64,000 nucleotides of DNA, from assembly GCF_000179555.1 (NCBI RefSeq), contig NZ_AECZ01000005.1, positions 1 through 64,000 of the forward strand, given 5' to 3'. The stretch is from Solidesulfovibrio fructosivorans JJ]. GTDB lineage: Bacteria > Desulfobacterota > Desulfovibrionia > Desulfovibrionales > Desulfovibrionaceae. Made by a program: the position numbers and the translations under genes. The first letter of the stretch is position 1; each line of letters starts with the position of its first letter. Below the pieces are notes generated by a model that was given only the letters and a program-made list of their open reading frames with translations, was not told where the DNA came from and did no database searches. This document shows, piece after piece, positions 52,432 through 64,000 of the stretch.

Positions 52432-55400
52432 TGCTCTCGAAATTCTTTCTGGATAGACCCGTTTTCGCCTGGGTCATCGCCATCATTTTGCTCTCTCTGG
52501 GCGGGCTTTCCATCTACAGCATGCCCATCGCCCAGTATCCGCCCATCGCGCCGCCGTCGATTTCGATCACGGCCTATTATCCCGGCGCGTCGGCCGAGAC
52601 GGTGGAAAATACCGTCACCCAGATCATCGAGCAGAAGATGACCGGCCTCGACGGCATGTTGTACCTGTCCGGTTCCAGTTCATCCTCGGGCGAGGCCCGG
52701 GTGGAGATGACCTTCACCCCGGGCACCGACCCGGACATCGCCTGGTCCAAGGTGCAAAACAAGCTGCAGCTCGCCATGGCCAGCCTGCCCGAGACGGTGC
52801 AGCAGTCGGGCGTCAAGGTCAGCAAATCCACCCGCAACTACCTCATCGTCGTCGGGCTCATCTCCGAGGACGGCAGCATGGGCGGCGAGGACCTGCGCGA
52901 CTACGCCCAGTCCACCCTGGAAAAGGTGCTGTCCCGGGTGCCCGGGGTCGGCGAGGTGGAAAACTTCGGCACCCAGTACGCCATGCGCGTCTGGCTCGAC
53001 CCGGACAAGCTCCACAGCTTCAACCTGACCATGGGGGACGTCATCTCGGCGCTCAAAGCCTACAACGTCGAGGTCTCCGCCGGCCAGTTCGGCGGGGCGC
53101 CGGCCGTGCCGGGCCAGCACCTCAATTCCCCCATCATCGTGCAGCACCTGCTCCAGACGCCCCAGCAGTTCGCCGACATTCCGCTGCGGATCAACCAGGA
53201 CGGCTCCATGGTGCGCATCAAGGACGTGGGCCGCACGGAACTGGGCTCCGAGCGCTCCGACGTGGTGGCCTATCACAACGGCAGGCCCGCGGCCGCCATG
53301 GCCATCCGGCAGGCGTCCGGGGCCAACGCCTTGTCCACGGCCCAGGCCATCAAGGACAAGATGGAGGAAATGAGCCGCTATTTCCCCCACGGCATGAAGG
53401 TGGTCTATCCCTACGACACCACGCCGTTCACGAAAGTGGCCATCCACGAGGTGGTCAAGACGCTGTTCGAGGCCGTGGTGCTGGTGTTTCTGATCATGTT
53501 CCTTTTCATGGGCAACATCCGGGCCACGCTCATCCCGACCATCGCCGTACCGGTGGTGCTCATGGGCACCTTCGCGGTGCTCAACTTCTGCGGCTACTCC
53601 ATCAACATGCTGACCATGTTCGCCATGGTCCTGGCCATCGGCCTGCTCGTGGACGACGCCATCGTGGTCGTGGAAAACGTGGAGCGCATCATGTCCGAGG
53701 AGGGGATTTCCCCTCGGGAGGCCACGGCCAAGTCCATGGACGAGATCACCAGCGCGCTTATCGGCATCGGCCTGGTGCTCTCGGCGGTCTTTGGCCCCAT
53801 GGCCTTTTTCCAGGGCTCCACGGGCGTGCTCTACCGCCAGTTCTCCATCACCATCATCGCCTCCATGCTGCTGTCGGTGCTGGTGGCCTTGATCCTGACG
53901 CCGGTCCTTTGCGCGACCTTTCTCAAACCCGTGGCCAAGGGACATGAATCGTCGGAGACCGTGGTCTTTTTCCTGCGACCCTTTTTCCGCTGGTTCGACG
54001 CGGTGTTCTTCAAGGTCCGGGCCGCCTATGTCAGCCTGGTGGGCCATTCCTTCGCCAAGGCCACACGCTACCTCGTCCTTTACTGCGCCATCGTGGTCCT
54101 GGTCGGCTATTTGTTCCACCGCATGCCCACCTCGTACATTCCGGACGAGGACCAGGGCATTTTGACCGTCCAGGCCACGCTGCCCCCGGGCACCAGCACC
54201 CTGGAGCAGACCCAGGCCGTCATGCAGAAGGTCAGGAACTATTTCCTGGAAAAGGAAAAGGACGCCGTGGAATCCTTCATGGACATCTCGGGCGTCAGTT
54301 TCGGCGGCCAGGGCCAGAACATGGCCCTGGGGTTCGTCAAGCTCAAGGATTGGGACAAGCGGCCGGGGGACAATCTCAAGGTCAAGGCCATCGCCGCCCG
54401 GGCCATGCGGGAGTTCTCCCAGATCAAGGGAGCCCAGGTCTTTGCGTTTCCGCCGCCGCCGGTGGTGGAACTCGGCATGGCCACCGGCTTCGACTTCGAA
54501 TTGCAGGATCGCGGGGGGCTCGGCCACGACAAGCTCATGGCCGCGCGCAACCAGCTCCTGGGCATGGCCCGGCATGATCCGCGTCTGGTGCGCGTGCGCC
54601 CGAACGGCATGGAGGATGTGCCGGAATACTACCTGGACGTGGATTGGGACAAGGCCGGGGCGCTCGGCGTGCCCATCGACTCCATCCACACGACCATCGC
54701 CGCGGCTTTCGGCAGCTCCTACGTCAACAACTTCATCCAGGGCGGCCGGGTCAAGCAGGTCTACGTCCAGGCCGACGCGCCGTTTCGCATGCTGCCCAGG
54801 GACCTCAACAAGCTCTACGTGCGCAACACCGCCGGCAAGATGGTCCCGGTCTCGGCCTTCGCCAAGGGCCGCTGGGCCATCGGTTCGCCCAAGCTCGAAC
54901 GCTACAACGCCTTCCCGTCCATCAACCTCTGGGGCGAGCCCGCCCCCGGGCACAGCACCGGCGAGGCCATGGCCCTCATGGAGTCCTTCGCCTCCAAGCT
55001 GCCCCAGGGCATCGGTTTCGACTGGACCGGGCTGTCCTATCAGGAACGCATGGCCACGGCCCAGGGCCCCATTCTCTACGCCTTTTCCATCTTCGTGATC
55101 TTCCTGTGCGTGGCCGCCCTCTACGAGAGCTGGACCATCCCCATCGTCAACATGCTCATGCTGCCGCTCGGCGTCCTCGGCGCCATCGTGGCCACGTCGA
55201 TGCGGGGCCTCCCCAACGACGTGTATTTCCAGATCGGCTTTCTCACCACCCTGGGCCTGTCCACCAAGAACGCCATCCTCATCATCCAGTTCATCAAGGA
55301 ACGCATGGGGCACGGCGAAGGGCTCGTCCGGGCGACACTCGGCGCGGTCAAGGTGCGGTTTCGCCCGGTGATGATGACCTCCCTGGCCTTCTTCTTCGGC

Positions 55401-55577
55401 GTGTTGCCCCTGGCGCTGGCCAACGGGGCCGGAGCCGGGGCCATGAACGCCATCGGCACCGCGGTGTGCGGCGGCATGATTTCCGCCACGTTCATCGACC
55501 TCGTTTTTATCCCGCTGTTCTTTGTGGTCATCTCCAACCTCTTCGCGGGCAGGAAATCCACGTCGATAACCAGTTAG
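52431..55577 (+). CDS. acrB: RND multidrug efflux transporter (HAE1 family, AcrB-like)
   Basis: A 1048-residue inner-membrane proton/drug antiporter, full length for AcrB. The N terminus (FFLDRPVFAWVIAIILLSLG) is typical. Proton-relay residues are present: the aspartate pair in AIGLLVDDAIVVVENV and the lysine in TLGLSTKNAILIIQFIKE. Two large periplasmic loops lie after TM1 and TM7. Substrates cannot be inferred. Followed by a strong terminator, so the operon is two genes, perhaps three with tetR. Confidence 0.95.
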   Translation: MLSKFFLDRPVFAWVIAIILLSLGGLSIYSMPIAQYPPIAPPSISITAYYPGASAETVENTVTQIIEQKMTGLDGMLYLSGSSSSSGEARVEMTFTPGTDPDIAWSKVQNKLQLAMASLPETVQQSGVKVSKSTRNYLIVVGLISEDGSMGGEDLRDYAQSTLEKVLSRVPGVGEVENFGTQYAMRVWLDPDKLHSFNLTMGDVISALKAYNVEVSAGQFGGAPAVPGQHLNSPIIVQHLLQTPQQFADIPLRINQDGSMVRIKDVGRTELGSERSDVVAYHNGRPAAAMAIRQASGANALSTAQAIKDKMEEMSRYFPHGMKVVYPYDTTPFTKVAIHEVVKTLFEAVVLVFLIMFLFMGNIRATLIPTIAVPVVLMGTFAVLNFCGYSINMLTMFAMVLAIGLLVDDAIVVVENVERIMSEEGISPREATAKSMDEITSALIGIGLVLSAVFGPMAFFQGSTGVLYRQFSITIIASMLLSVLVALILTPVLCATFLKPVAKGHESSETVVFFLRPFFRWFDAVFFKVRAAYVSLVGHSFAKATRYLVLYCAIVVLVGYLFHRMPTSYIPDEDQGILTVQATLPPGTSTLEQTQAVMQKVRNYFLEKEKDAVESFMDISGVSFGGQGQNMALGFVKLKDWDKRPGDNLKVKAIAARAMREFSQIKGAQVFAFPPPPVVELGMATGFDFELQDRGGLGHDKLMAARNQLLGMARHDPRLVRVRPNGMEDVPEYYLDVDWDKAGALGVPIDSIHTTIAAAFGSSYVNNFIQGGRVKQVYVQADAPFRMLPRDLNKLYVRNTAGKMVPVSAFAKGRWAIGSPKLERYNAFPSINLWGEPAPGHSTGEAMALMESFASKLPQGIGFDWTGLSYQERMATAQGPILYAFSIFVIFLCVAALYESWTIPIVNMLMLPLGVLGAIVATSMRGLPNDVYFQIGFLTTLGLSTKNAILIIQFIKERMGHGEGLVRATLGAVKVRFRPVMMTSLAFFFGVLPLALANGAGAGAMNAIGTAVCGGMISATFIDLVFIPLFFVVISNLFAGRKSTSITS

Positions 55578-55602
55578 GCGCGAGGCCCGCCGGGCTGTCG
55601 CG

Positions 55603-55637
55603 AAAAGGCCGGGAGGACATGGTCCTCCCGGCCTTTT
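55603..55637 (+). terminator. Rho-independent terminator of the RND operon
   Basis: A 16-bp perfect stem, AAAAGGCCGGGAGGAC (55603-55618) with GTCCTCCCGGCCTTTT (55622-55637), has a 3-base loop and ends in TTTTGTTTT, 25 bases after the stop. Confidence 0.92.
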
Positions 55638-55860
55638 GTTTTGGCGGGGGATGGGGCGTATGCGGGGGAGGGAGGGGCATGCTCCGGACAAAGGGCCCGT
55701 CCGGGTTCTGGCAAGAATCTCCCCTTGGTTGGCGCCATGGCGGTCCGCTGCCTGCCGCTTTGACGGACCCTTTGTCGAAAGCATGGCCGGAAAGCCGGCC
55801 ATTGCGGTGGCCGGCGGATTCCGGGCGTTGGGCCGCCGGAATCCGCCGGAAAGGAGGCTT

Positions 55861-57042
55861 TTACAGCGCGCCGGTGTAAATGGCGGCCACGTCCTTGTCC
55901 GTGGCGCAACGCGGATTGGTGAACTTGCAGATGTCCTTCTGGGCATTGGCGGTCATGGTCGGGATGTCGCTGGCCTTGACGTCCTTGCCGTAGCGCTTGC
56001 CGAGATCGACCAGGGTGGCCGGGATGCCGACGTCGGTCGACAGCTGGCGGATGGCCTTGAGGCACAGTTCGGCCGCGTCGCGCGGGGACATGCCGTCGGT
56101 GTTCTCGCCCATGATGCGCGCCATCTCGGCGAACTTCTCGACCTTGGCGATCAGGTTGAACTGCTCCACATGGGGCAGGAGCAGCGCGTTGCATTCGCCG
56201 TGGGGCAGGTTGTAGAAGCCGCCGAGCTGGTGGGCCATGGCGTGGACGTAGCCGAGGCTCGCGTTGTTAAACGCCATGCCGCCGAGGTACTGGGCGAAGC
56301 ACATGCCTTCGCGGGCTTCCAGGTCCTGGCCGTTGGCCACGGCCTTGCGCAGGTACTTGAAGACCAGCTTGATCGACTCCACGGCGCAGGCGTCGGTCAT
56401 GGGATTGGCGATGGTGGAGACATAGGCTTCCACCGAGTGGGTCAGGGCGTCCATGCCCGTGGCGGCTGTCAGGGCCGGGGGCATGCCCACCATGAGCACC
56501 GGGTCGTCGATGGCGATGCCGGCGGTGATGCGCCAATCGGCGATGGCCATCTTCACGTGGCGCGACGTGTCGGTGATGACCGCGAACCGGGTCATTTCCG
56601 ACCCCGTGCCGGCGGTGGTGTTGACGGCCAGGTAGGGCATCAGCGGCTTGGTGGCCTTGTCGATGCCCTCGTAGTCGTGGATCTTGCCGCCGTTGGAGAT
56701 GAGAAGCCCAATGCCCTTGCCGCAGTCGTGGGACGAGCCGCCGCCCAGGGTGATGAGGCTGTCGCAGCCGTTTTTCTTGTAGATGTCGACGCCGTCGGCG
56801 ACGTTTTTATCCGTGGGGTTGGGCACGGTCTCGTCATAAATGACGTAGGGCATGGACGCGGCGTCGAGAAGGTCGGTCACCTGCTTGCAGATGCCGGCGG
56901 CCACGACGCCCTTGTCCGTGACCAGAAGCGGCTTACTGCCGCCGAGGGCCTTGATCTTGTCGGGAATCTGCTTGGCTGCGCCAATGCCGATCAACGTCAC
57001 GCTGGGGATGAAGAAACCGTAGACTTGTTCCTGAACTGCCAT
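55861..57042 (-). CDS. adh: Iron-dependent alcohol dehydrogenase
   Basis: A 393-residue group III (iron-containing) alcohol dehydrogenase. The NAD-binding region holds LITLGGGSSHDCGKGIGL; the substrate loop reads NTTAGTGSEMTRFAVI. Metal ligands are expected in MDALTHSVEAYVS and in HAMAHQLGGFYNLPHGECNA. It interconverts primary alcohols and aldehydes, probably ethanol and acetaldehyde. A sigma-54 promoter and a palindromic activator site lie upstream, and an AcoR-like activator gene precedes it in the same direction. Cytoplasmic. Confidence 0.95.
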   Translation of the reverse strand: MAVQEQVYGFFIPSVTLIGIGAAKQIPDKIKALGGSKPLLVTDKGVVAAGICKQVTDLLDAASMPYVIYDETVPNPTDKNVADGVDIYKKNGCDSLITLGGGSSHDCGKGIGLLISNGGKIHDYEGIDKATKPLMPYLAVNTTAGTGSEMTRFAVITDTSRHVKMAIADWRITAGIAIDDPVLMVGMPPALTAATGMDALTHSVEAYVSTIANPMTDACAVESIKLVFKYLRKAVANGQDLEAREGMCFAQYLGGMAFNNASLGYVHAMAHQLGGFYNLPHGECNALLLPHVEQFNLIAKVEKFAEMARIMGENTDGMSPRDAAELCLKAIRQLSTDVGIPATLVDLGKRYGKDVKASDIPTMTANAQKDICKFTNPRCATDKDVAAIYTGAL

Positions 57043-57288
57043 GACGTCCTCCGAAGTTGGTGGTTATCAGTTTCGTTGCTGCAAGGCCGCGTTCGTCTCC
57101 GTCGTGATGACCCCTTTCCCCAGAGACGAAGCGTTTGTATACGGCTGTCACGTTCCGGCGGCACCGGCGCTTTTCAGTTGTGATGCTCGCGTTTACCCAT
57201 CCGCTTACGTCGCAACGGAGAGTGCATCGCAGCGAAAAGCCGCGTCAGGCGCGTGCGCGACATCCTTCCTTCCAGTCACGCTTTGACA

Positions 57289-57303
57289 GCAAAAGGCGGA
57301 CCA
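57289..57303 (-). promoter_or_regulatory. Sigma-54-type promoter of the alcohol dehydrogenase gene
   Basis: The minus strand reads TGGTCCGCCTTTTGC, with the GG-N10-GC core and T-rich -12 block. It lies 247 bases before the dehydrogenase start. The preceding gene on this strand is a sigma-54 activator. Confidence 0.6.
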
Positions 57304-57401
57304 GCTTCGGTCGCAAGACTGCGCTCCAGGTTTTTCTTTATATTTCACTTAGATCTCTTTTCATGGAGAGCTCCGGAGCGTAGCGTCATGTTCGAAAACT
57401 G

Positions 57402-57422
57402 GACATGTCAGCTTGACATGTC
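57402..57422. promoter_or_regulatory. 21-bp palindrome, probable activator-binding site
   Basis: GACATGTCA and TGACATGTC form perfect 9-bp arms around GCT. The centre is about 110 bp upstream of the -24 element, the classic distance for an enhancer-binding protein. It probably binds the AcoR-like activator encoded next door. Confidence 0.65.
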
Positions 57423-57507
57423 TTTGCGCTGGACACCGGACGGGCTGATCAAAGGATTGGATGCCTGGAGAGGTGTTGGAGTTGATCCGGCGAGGAGGAG
57501 GTAGAAA

Positions 57508-57587
57508 GGCCGGCGGGGGGCGAAGCGGGCGCGAAGGCGTATTCTTCAAATATGCGCCGCACGCGGCCGCTTCGCCCCCCGCCGGCC
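57508..57587. repeat. 80-bp inverted repeat with 21-bp perfect arms
   Basis: Arms at 57508-57528 and 57567-57587 are perfect inverted copies; the outer half of each is a GGCCGGCGGGGGGCG-type run. The match extends to 26 bp with one mismatch, around a central loop containing AT-rich CTTCAAATATG. It lies in a gene-free stretch between the activator gene and the palindrome. Function is unknown. Confidence 0.75.
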
Positions 57588-57802
57588 CAGGTCATACGCC
57601 TCATGCCCGGGAACACTCTTTGTGGTGCGGGCTCGCCCCACCTTTGCTTCTTGCCTGGGGAGCAATCCCGTCACTGGTTCAGGACGAACTCGGCCGCCAC
57701 GCTCCAAAGAGACAAGAACCGGCTTCTTGCATTCCTGATGAAAAAGCCTTCCACGCCATATCGGCTTCCCCCTATTGAAAGTTTTTGAAGGGGGTGGCCA
57801 CC
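57588..57802. other. Gene-free stretch downstream of the activator gene
   Basis: About 215 bases without a supportable gene; small frames here have no ribosome site or recognisable protein. It separates the 80-bp inverted repeat from the activator gene's terminator. Confidence 0.4.
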
Positions 57803-57828
57803 GGGAAACGTTTTTCAAAAAGTTTCCC
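57803..57828 (-). terminator. Terminator of the AcoR-like activator gene
   Basis: GGGAAACGTTTTT (57803-57815) pairs with AAAAAGTTTCCC (57817-57828) with one bulge, 34 bases past the stop codon. The minus-strand tail reads CCCCCTTCAAAAACTTTC, nearly the same as at 19144. Confidence 0.7.
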
Positions 57829-57861
57829 TCTGGCCGCCGGAGGCATTCCTCTTCCCCTCCC

Positions 57862-59826
57862 TTAGGACGCCCGAAAGGTGTCCGCCGCGATGCCGTACTG
57901 CTTGAGCTTGGTGTAGAGCGTGGTGCGGGAGATGTTGAGGATGGAGGAGGTGCGGCGGAAGTTGCCTCCGGTTTCGCGCAGGGTCTCGAGGATCAGGGCC
58001 TTTTGCATGCGCTTCAAGGACATGGAGGCTTCGCCGGATTTGCCGCGCGGCCCGCGGGCCATGTCGGCCCAGATGTTCTGGGGCAGGTCGGCGATGTCGA
58101 TGCAGTCGCTTGGGGCGATATTGACCAGCCGCTCGATGCAGTTTTCGAGCTCCCGGACATTGCCCGGCCAGGGGTAGGCTTCCAGGGCGTCCAGGGCTTC
58201 CCGGGAAATCCGGATGTGGTTTTTGCCCAGCGTCGCGGCGAATTTTTCCAGAAACACCCGGGTCAGAAGCGCCGCGTCTCCCGGGCGCTGGCGCAGCGGG
58301 GGGATGCTTATGGTCAGCACGTTGAGGCGGTAATAGAGGTCGCCGCGAAAGGCCTTGTCGCGCACGGCCGTGGGCAGGTCCTTGTTGGTGGCGGCGATGA
58401 TGCGCACGTCGATGCGCTTGGCCTGCTTGCCGCCAAGGCGGGTGACCTCGCTTTCCTGGAGCAGGCGCAAGAGGCTCACCTGGGCTTCGAGCGGCATTTC
58501 CCCGATCTCGTCGAGAAAGAGCGTGCCGCCGTCGGCCAGCTCGAACTTGCCGGGGCTGCCTTCCTTGAGCGCCCCGGAAAACGCCCCGGCCACGTAGCCG
58601 AACAGCTCGCTTTGCACCAGGTTTCGCGGCAGCGCGCCGCAGTTGACCACCACGAAGGGACCTTTGCGCCGGCTGCTGGCGTTGTGGATGGCCTGGGCGA
58701 AGAGTTCCTTGCCGGTGCCGGATTCGCCGAGCAAAAGCGTCGTGGCCTCGCTCTGGGACGCGACCCTGGCCAGGCGTAGGGCCTCGTGCAGGGGCGCGGC
58801 GTTGCCCACGATGTTTTCGAACGTATAGACCGCCTTGGCCCCGGCCACCCGGGCGGCATATTTGCGCATGCGCCGGGCCTCGCGCAGGGTCAGGATCACG
58901 CCGAAATCGCCGAAGGGGGCGCAGGAAAGGGCGCAGGACAGCCGGCCTTCCTTGAGTTGGAAGGTGATTTCCCGGTCGTAGAAGGGCGTGCGGCAGGTCA
59001 GGATGGAGTCCAGGACCGCGCCGTCGGCCAGATAGTCGCGGATGTTGCCGCCGGCCGCCCGGCTGTCGTCCAGGCCGAGCATGTCGCAGGCCTGCCGGTT
59101 GACGCTGGCGATGGTCCCGTCGCTGCCGAGCACGATGACGCCGTCGTCGAGCAGCTCCAGGATGACCTTCTGGTTGCGCACCAGGCTTCGCAGCCGCAGG
59201 TGCTCCTCAATGGCGTGGGCGGCGGCTTCCACCAGCCCCAGGGTGTGCTGGTGGAAGTTCTCGGTGTTGATGGCCAGGTTCAGCGCGCCGACAAGCTCCC
59301 CGGCAACGCCCCGGATGGGCGCGGCGGCGCAGCTCAGGTAATGCAGCGAGGCGTTGTAATGCTCCGAGGCGATGACGTGGACGGGGCGTTTTTCGATGAT
59401 GCAAAGGCCCATGCCGTTGGTGCCGATGGTTTCCTCGTCGCAGCGCCGTCCCGGCACGCCGTAAGGCACGTTCTCCAGGTCCTGGCTCGTGGCCGAGGCG
59501 TGCAGCACCAGCCCCTCGGTGTCGACCAGGGTCACCACGCTTTTGGACATGTGGATGGACAGCACGAGCTTGTCCATGAGGTGTTTGGCGCTTTCCACCA
59601 GGTCGCGGTTTCGGGCCGAGGCAAGCGTCAGGGACATGGCGTCGATGGGGCAAAGCGGCATGTCCCCGGCCGGAAGACGCCGGTCCCGGCAGCGTCGCCA
59701 CGAGGCGTGGATCATGGGCCGCACCATTTTCGCGTCGACCGGATCGCCGGCCTGGAAGCGCCGCCATTGCGACGTGATGCTGTCCATGTGGTTTTGGGAC
59801 AGGGGGGGATAGACGGTGCGTTCCAT
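57862..59826 (-). CDS. Sigma-54-dependent activator, AcoR-like (GAF-PAS-AAA+-HTH)
   Basis: A 654-residue cytoplasmic activator. The N-terminal SWRRC segment ([13 protein letters not shown]) and GAF domain (about 75-215; [20 protein letters not shown]) are those of AcoR-type proteins. A PAS domain (about 222-315) follows. The AAA+ domain has Walker A GESGTGKE (367-374), the sigma-54 loop in the variant GAFSGA (414-419) and [11 protein letters not shown]. The Fis-type helix-turn-helix ends the protein ([20 protein letters not shown]). Likely target: the alcohol dehydrogenase gene downstream. ATG 59826 has AGGA 9 bases upstream; ATG 59832 is two codons earlier. Confidence 0.93.
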   Translation of the reverse strand: MERTVYPPLSQNHMDSITSQWRRFQAGDPVDAKMVRPMIHASWRRCRDRRLPAGDMPLCPIDAMSLTLASARNRDLVESAKHLMDKLVLSIHMSKSVVTLVDTEGLVLHASATSQDLENVPYGVPGRRCDEETIGTNGMGLCIIEKRPVHVIASEHYNASLHYLSCAAAPIRGVAGELVGALNLAINTENFHQHTLGLVEAAAHAIEEHLRLRSLVRNQKVILELLDDGVIVLGSDGTIASVNRQACDMLGLDDSRAAGGNIRDYLADGAVLDSILTCRTPFYDREITFQLKEGRLSCALSCAPFGDFGVILTLREARRMRKYAARVAGAKAVYTFENIVGNAAPLHEALRLARVASQSEATTLLLGESGTGKELFAQAIHNASSRRKGPFVVVNCGALPRNLVQSELFGYVAGAFSGALKEGSPGKFELADGGTLFLDEIGEMPLEAQVSLLRLLQESEVTRLGGKQAKRIDVRIIAATNKDLPTAVRDKAFRGDLYYRLNVLTISIPPLRQRPGDAALLTRVFLEKFAATLGKNHIRISREALDALEAYPWPGNVRELENCIERLVNIAPSDCIDIADLPQNIWADMARGPRGKSGEASMSLKRMQKALILETLRETGGNFRRTSSILNISRTTLYTKLKQYGIAADTFRAS

Positions 59827-60025
59827 AGGCATGTTCCTGGCGATTCGCTCCGGCCTGTCCGGCGCATTTTCTGTCCGCTCCCAAACGGGAGCCGCCCGAC
59901 GCCGGAGAAATCCGTAAGGCAGCCTACCAAAAAAGCGGTGGAAAGGTAAGGTCGGCGGGCTTGCCGCTTCGCCCCCGCGTCCGCCCGCATGTATCGTCCG
60001 TGATGGGCTGGCGCCGCTTCCCGTA

Positions 60026-60051
60026 CCGTGGCCGTGGCCGTGGCCGTGGCC
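60026..60051. repeat. Hexanucleotide tandem repeat, CCGTGG x 4.3
   Basis: Four perfect copies of CCGTGG followed by CC lie in the divergent region between the AcoR-like activator (-) and the hybrid kinase (+). Copy-number change would alter promoter spacing without affecting a reading frame. Confidence 0.8.
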
Positions 60052-60092
60052 TGGGGGGCGCGTGATTTCCGGAATGTGTTGTGGGTTGGTTA

Positions 60093-60109
60093 CAAATATC
60101 CTATATTTG
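60093..60109. promoter_or_regulatory. 17-bp inverted repeat upstream of the hybrid kinase
   Basis: CAAATAT and ATATTTG are perfect 7-bp arms around CCT, about 100 bases before ATG 60208. Operator-like, binding protein unknown. The remaining 59827-60207 region shows no gene. Confidence 0.45.
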
Positions 60110-60207
60110 AAAAATGGGTATTTCCTCCGGTGCGGAGCATCGGACATGCCGCGGGCCGGGAAGCGTGCGTTTCCGGCCGCCGGATCCCGTCGAGCCAGGG
60201 GGACCGC

Positions 60208-63897
<3,690 letters not shown>

Positions 63898-64000
63898 CGT
63901 TGCGCAATTCGAAAACCGGTGTATGGTTGTGAGCAAAAAAATGAAGCATAGTATCTGTTGGTCGTAGCCCGTCGGCGCGGGTGCGTCGTGGATATCCCGT
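63898..64000. other. Window end, no feature
   Basis: About 100 bases after the hybrid kinase stop. No terminator or complete gene is visible before the window ends. Confidence 0.4.

Noticed and set aside
52680-55946. Very long open frame (about 1088 codons) on the minus strand
   Set aside because: It lies antisense to the acrB gene, has biased His/Gly/Gln-rich composition and no recognisable domain; it is a by-product of high GC content.
57461-57818. Small open frames on both strands in the 57.5-57.8 kb gap
   Set aside because: They span the 80-bp inverted repeat, lack ribosome sites and show no protein-like pattern.

Overview
The window is 64 kb of GC-rich bacterial chromosome. Gene content points to a sulfate-reducing deltaproteobacterium of the Desulfovibrionaceae (Desulfovibrio/Solidesulfovibrio type): a fumarate reductase-fumarase-NfnAB-malic enzyme operon, a trimeric NAD-linked [FeFe]-hydrogenase, a TauE-type sulfite exporter with universal stress proteins, an iron-dependent alcohol dehydrogenase, many PAS-rich sensors and sigma-54 activators. 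The genus is inferred from gene content only; no rRNA or tRNA gene, CRISPR array or complete insertion sequence was seen.

Layout. 0-10 kb: a Lon-type protease with a receiver domain inserted in it (-); a stress-protein/sulfite-exporter operon (+); a hybrid histidine kinase and a diguanylate-cyclase response regulator (-). 10-13 kb: a large GT-C-type membrane glycosyltransferase. 13-25 kb (-): the operon frdC-frdA-frdB-fumarase alpha-fumarase beta-nfnA-nfnB-malic enzyme, preceded by a sigma-54-type promoter and by the gene of a five-PAS sigma-54 activator; then CreA. 25-31 kb: a DUF6790-like membrane protein and hydC-hydB-hydA (-). 31-35 kb (+): Dabb protein, YchJ-like protein, MnmM-like methyltransferase, chemoreceptor. 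35-40 kb (-): three Tad-type pseudopilin/TadG genes and a CHASE4 kinase/NarL-type regulator pair. 40-43 kb: an AT-richer island with a flagellin-like gene, a scrambled eutC/eutA remnant and a 111-bp inverted-repeat element. 42-48 kb (-): a periplasmic PaoABC-like molybdenum aldehyde oxidoreductase with its own cytochrome b. 48-50 kb: small envelope proteins, YjhX and a SUI1/YciH protein. 50-56 kb (+): TetR regulator and an RND efflux pair. 56-60 kb (-): iron alcohol dehydrogenase and an AcoR-like sigma-54 activator, with a sigma-54 promoter and a palindromic upstream site between them. 60-64 kb: a second large hybrid kinase.

How the parts fit. The frd-fum-nfn-mae operon can carry carbon between succinate/fumarate, malate and pyruvate, and NfnAB can balance NADH, NADPH and ferredoxin. 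HydABC links the same NADH and ferredoxin pools to H2, the alcohol dehydrogenase links NADH to ethanol, and the periplasmic molybdoenzyme can feed aldehyde electrons to the membrane through cytochrome b. Sigma-54-type control recurs: three promoter matches and two activators, each activator gene lying just upstream of a target it could control. Two further non-coding patterns stand out: a hairpin module repeated after many stop codons, and a GTTGC-N-GCAAC dyad repeated upstream of both the stress/sulfite operon and the hydrogenase operon.
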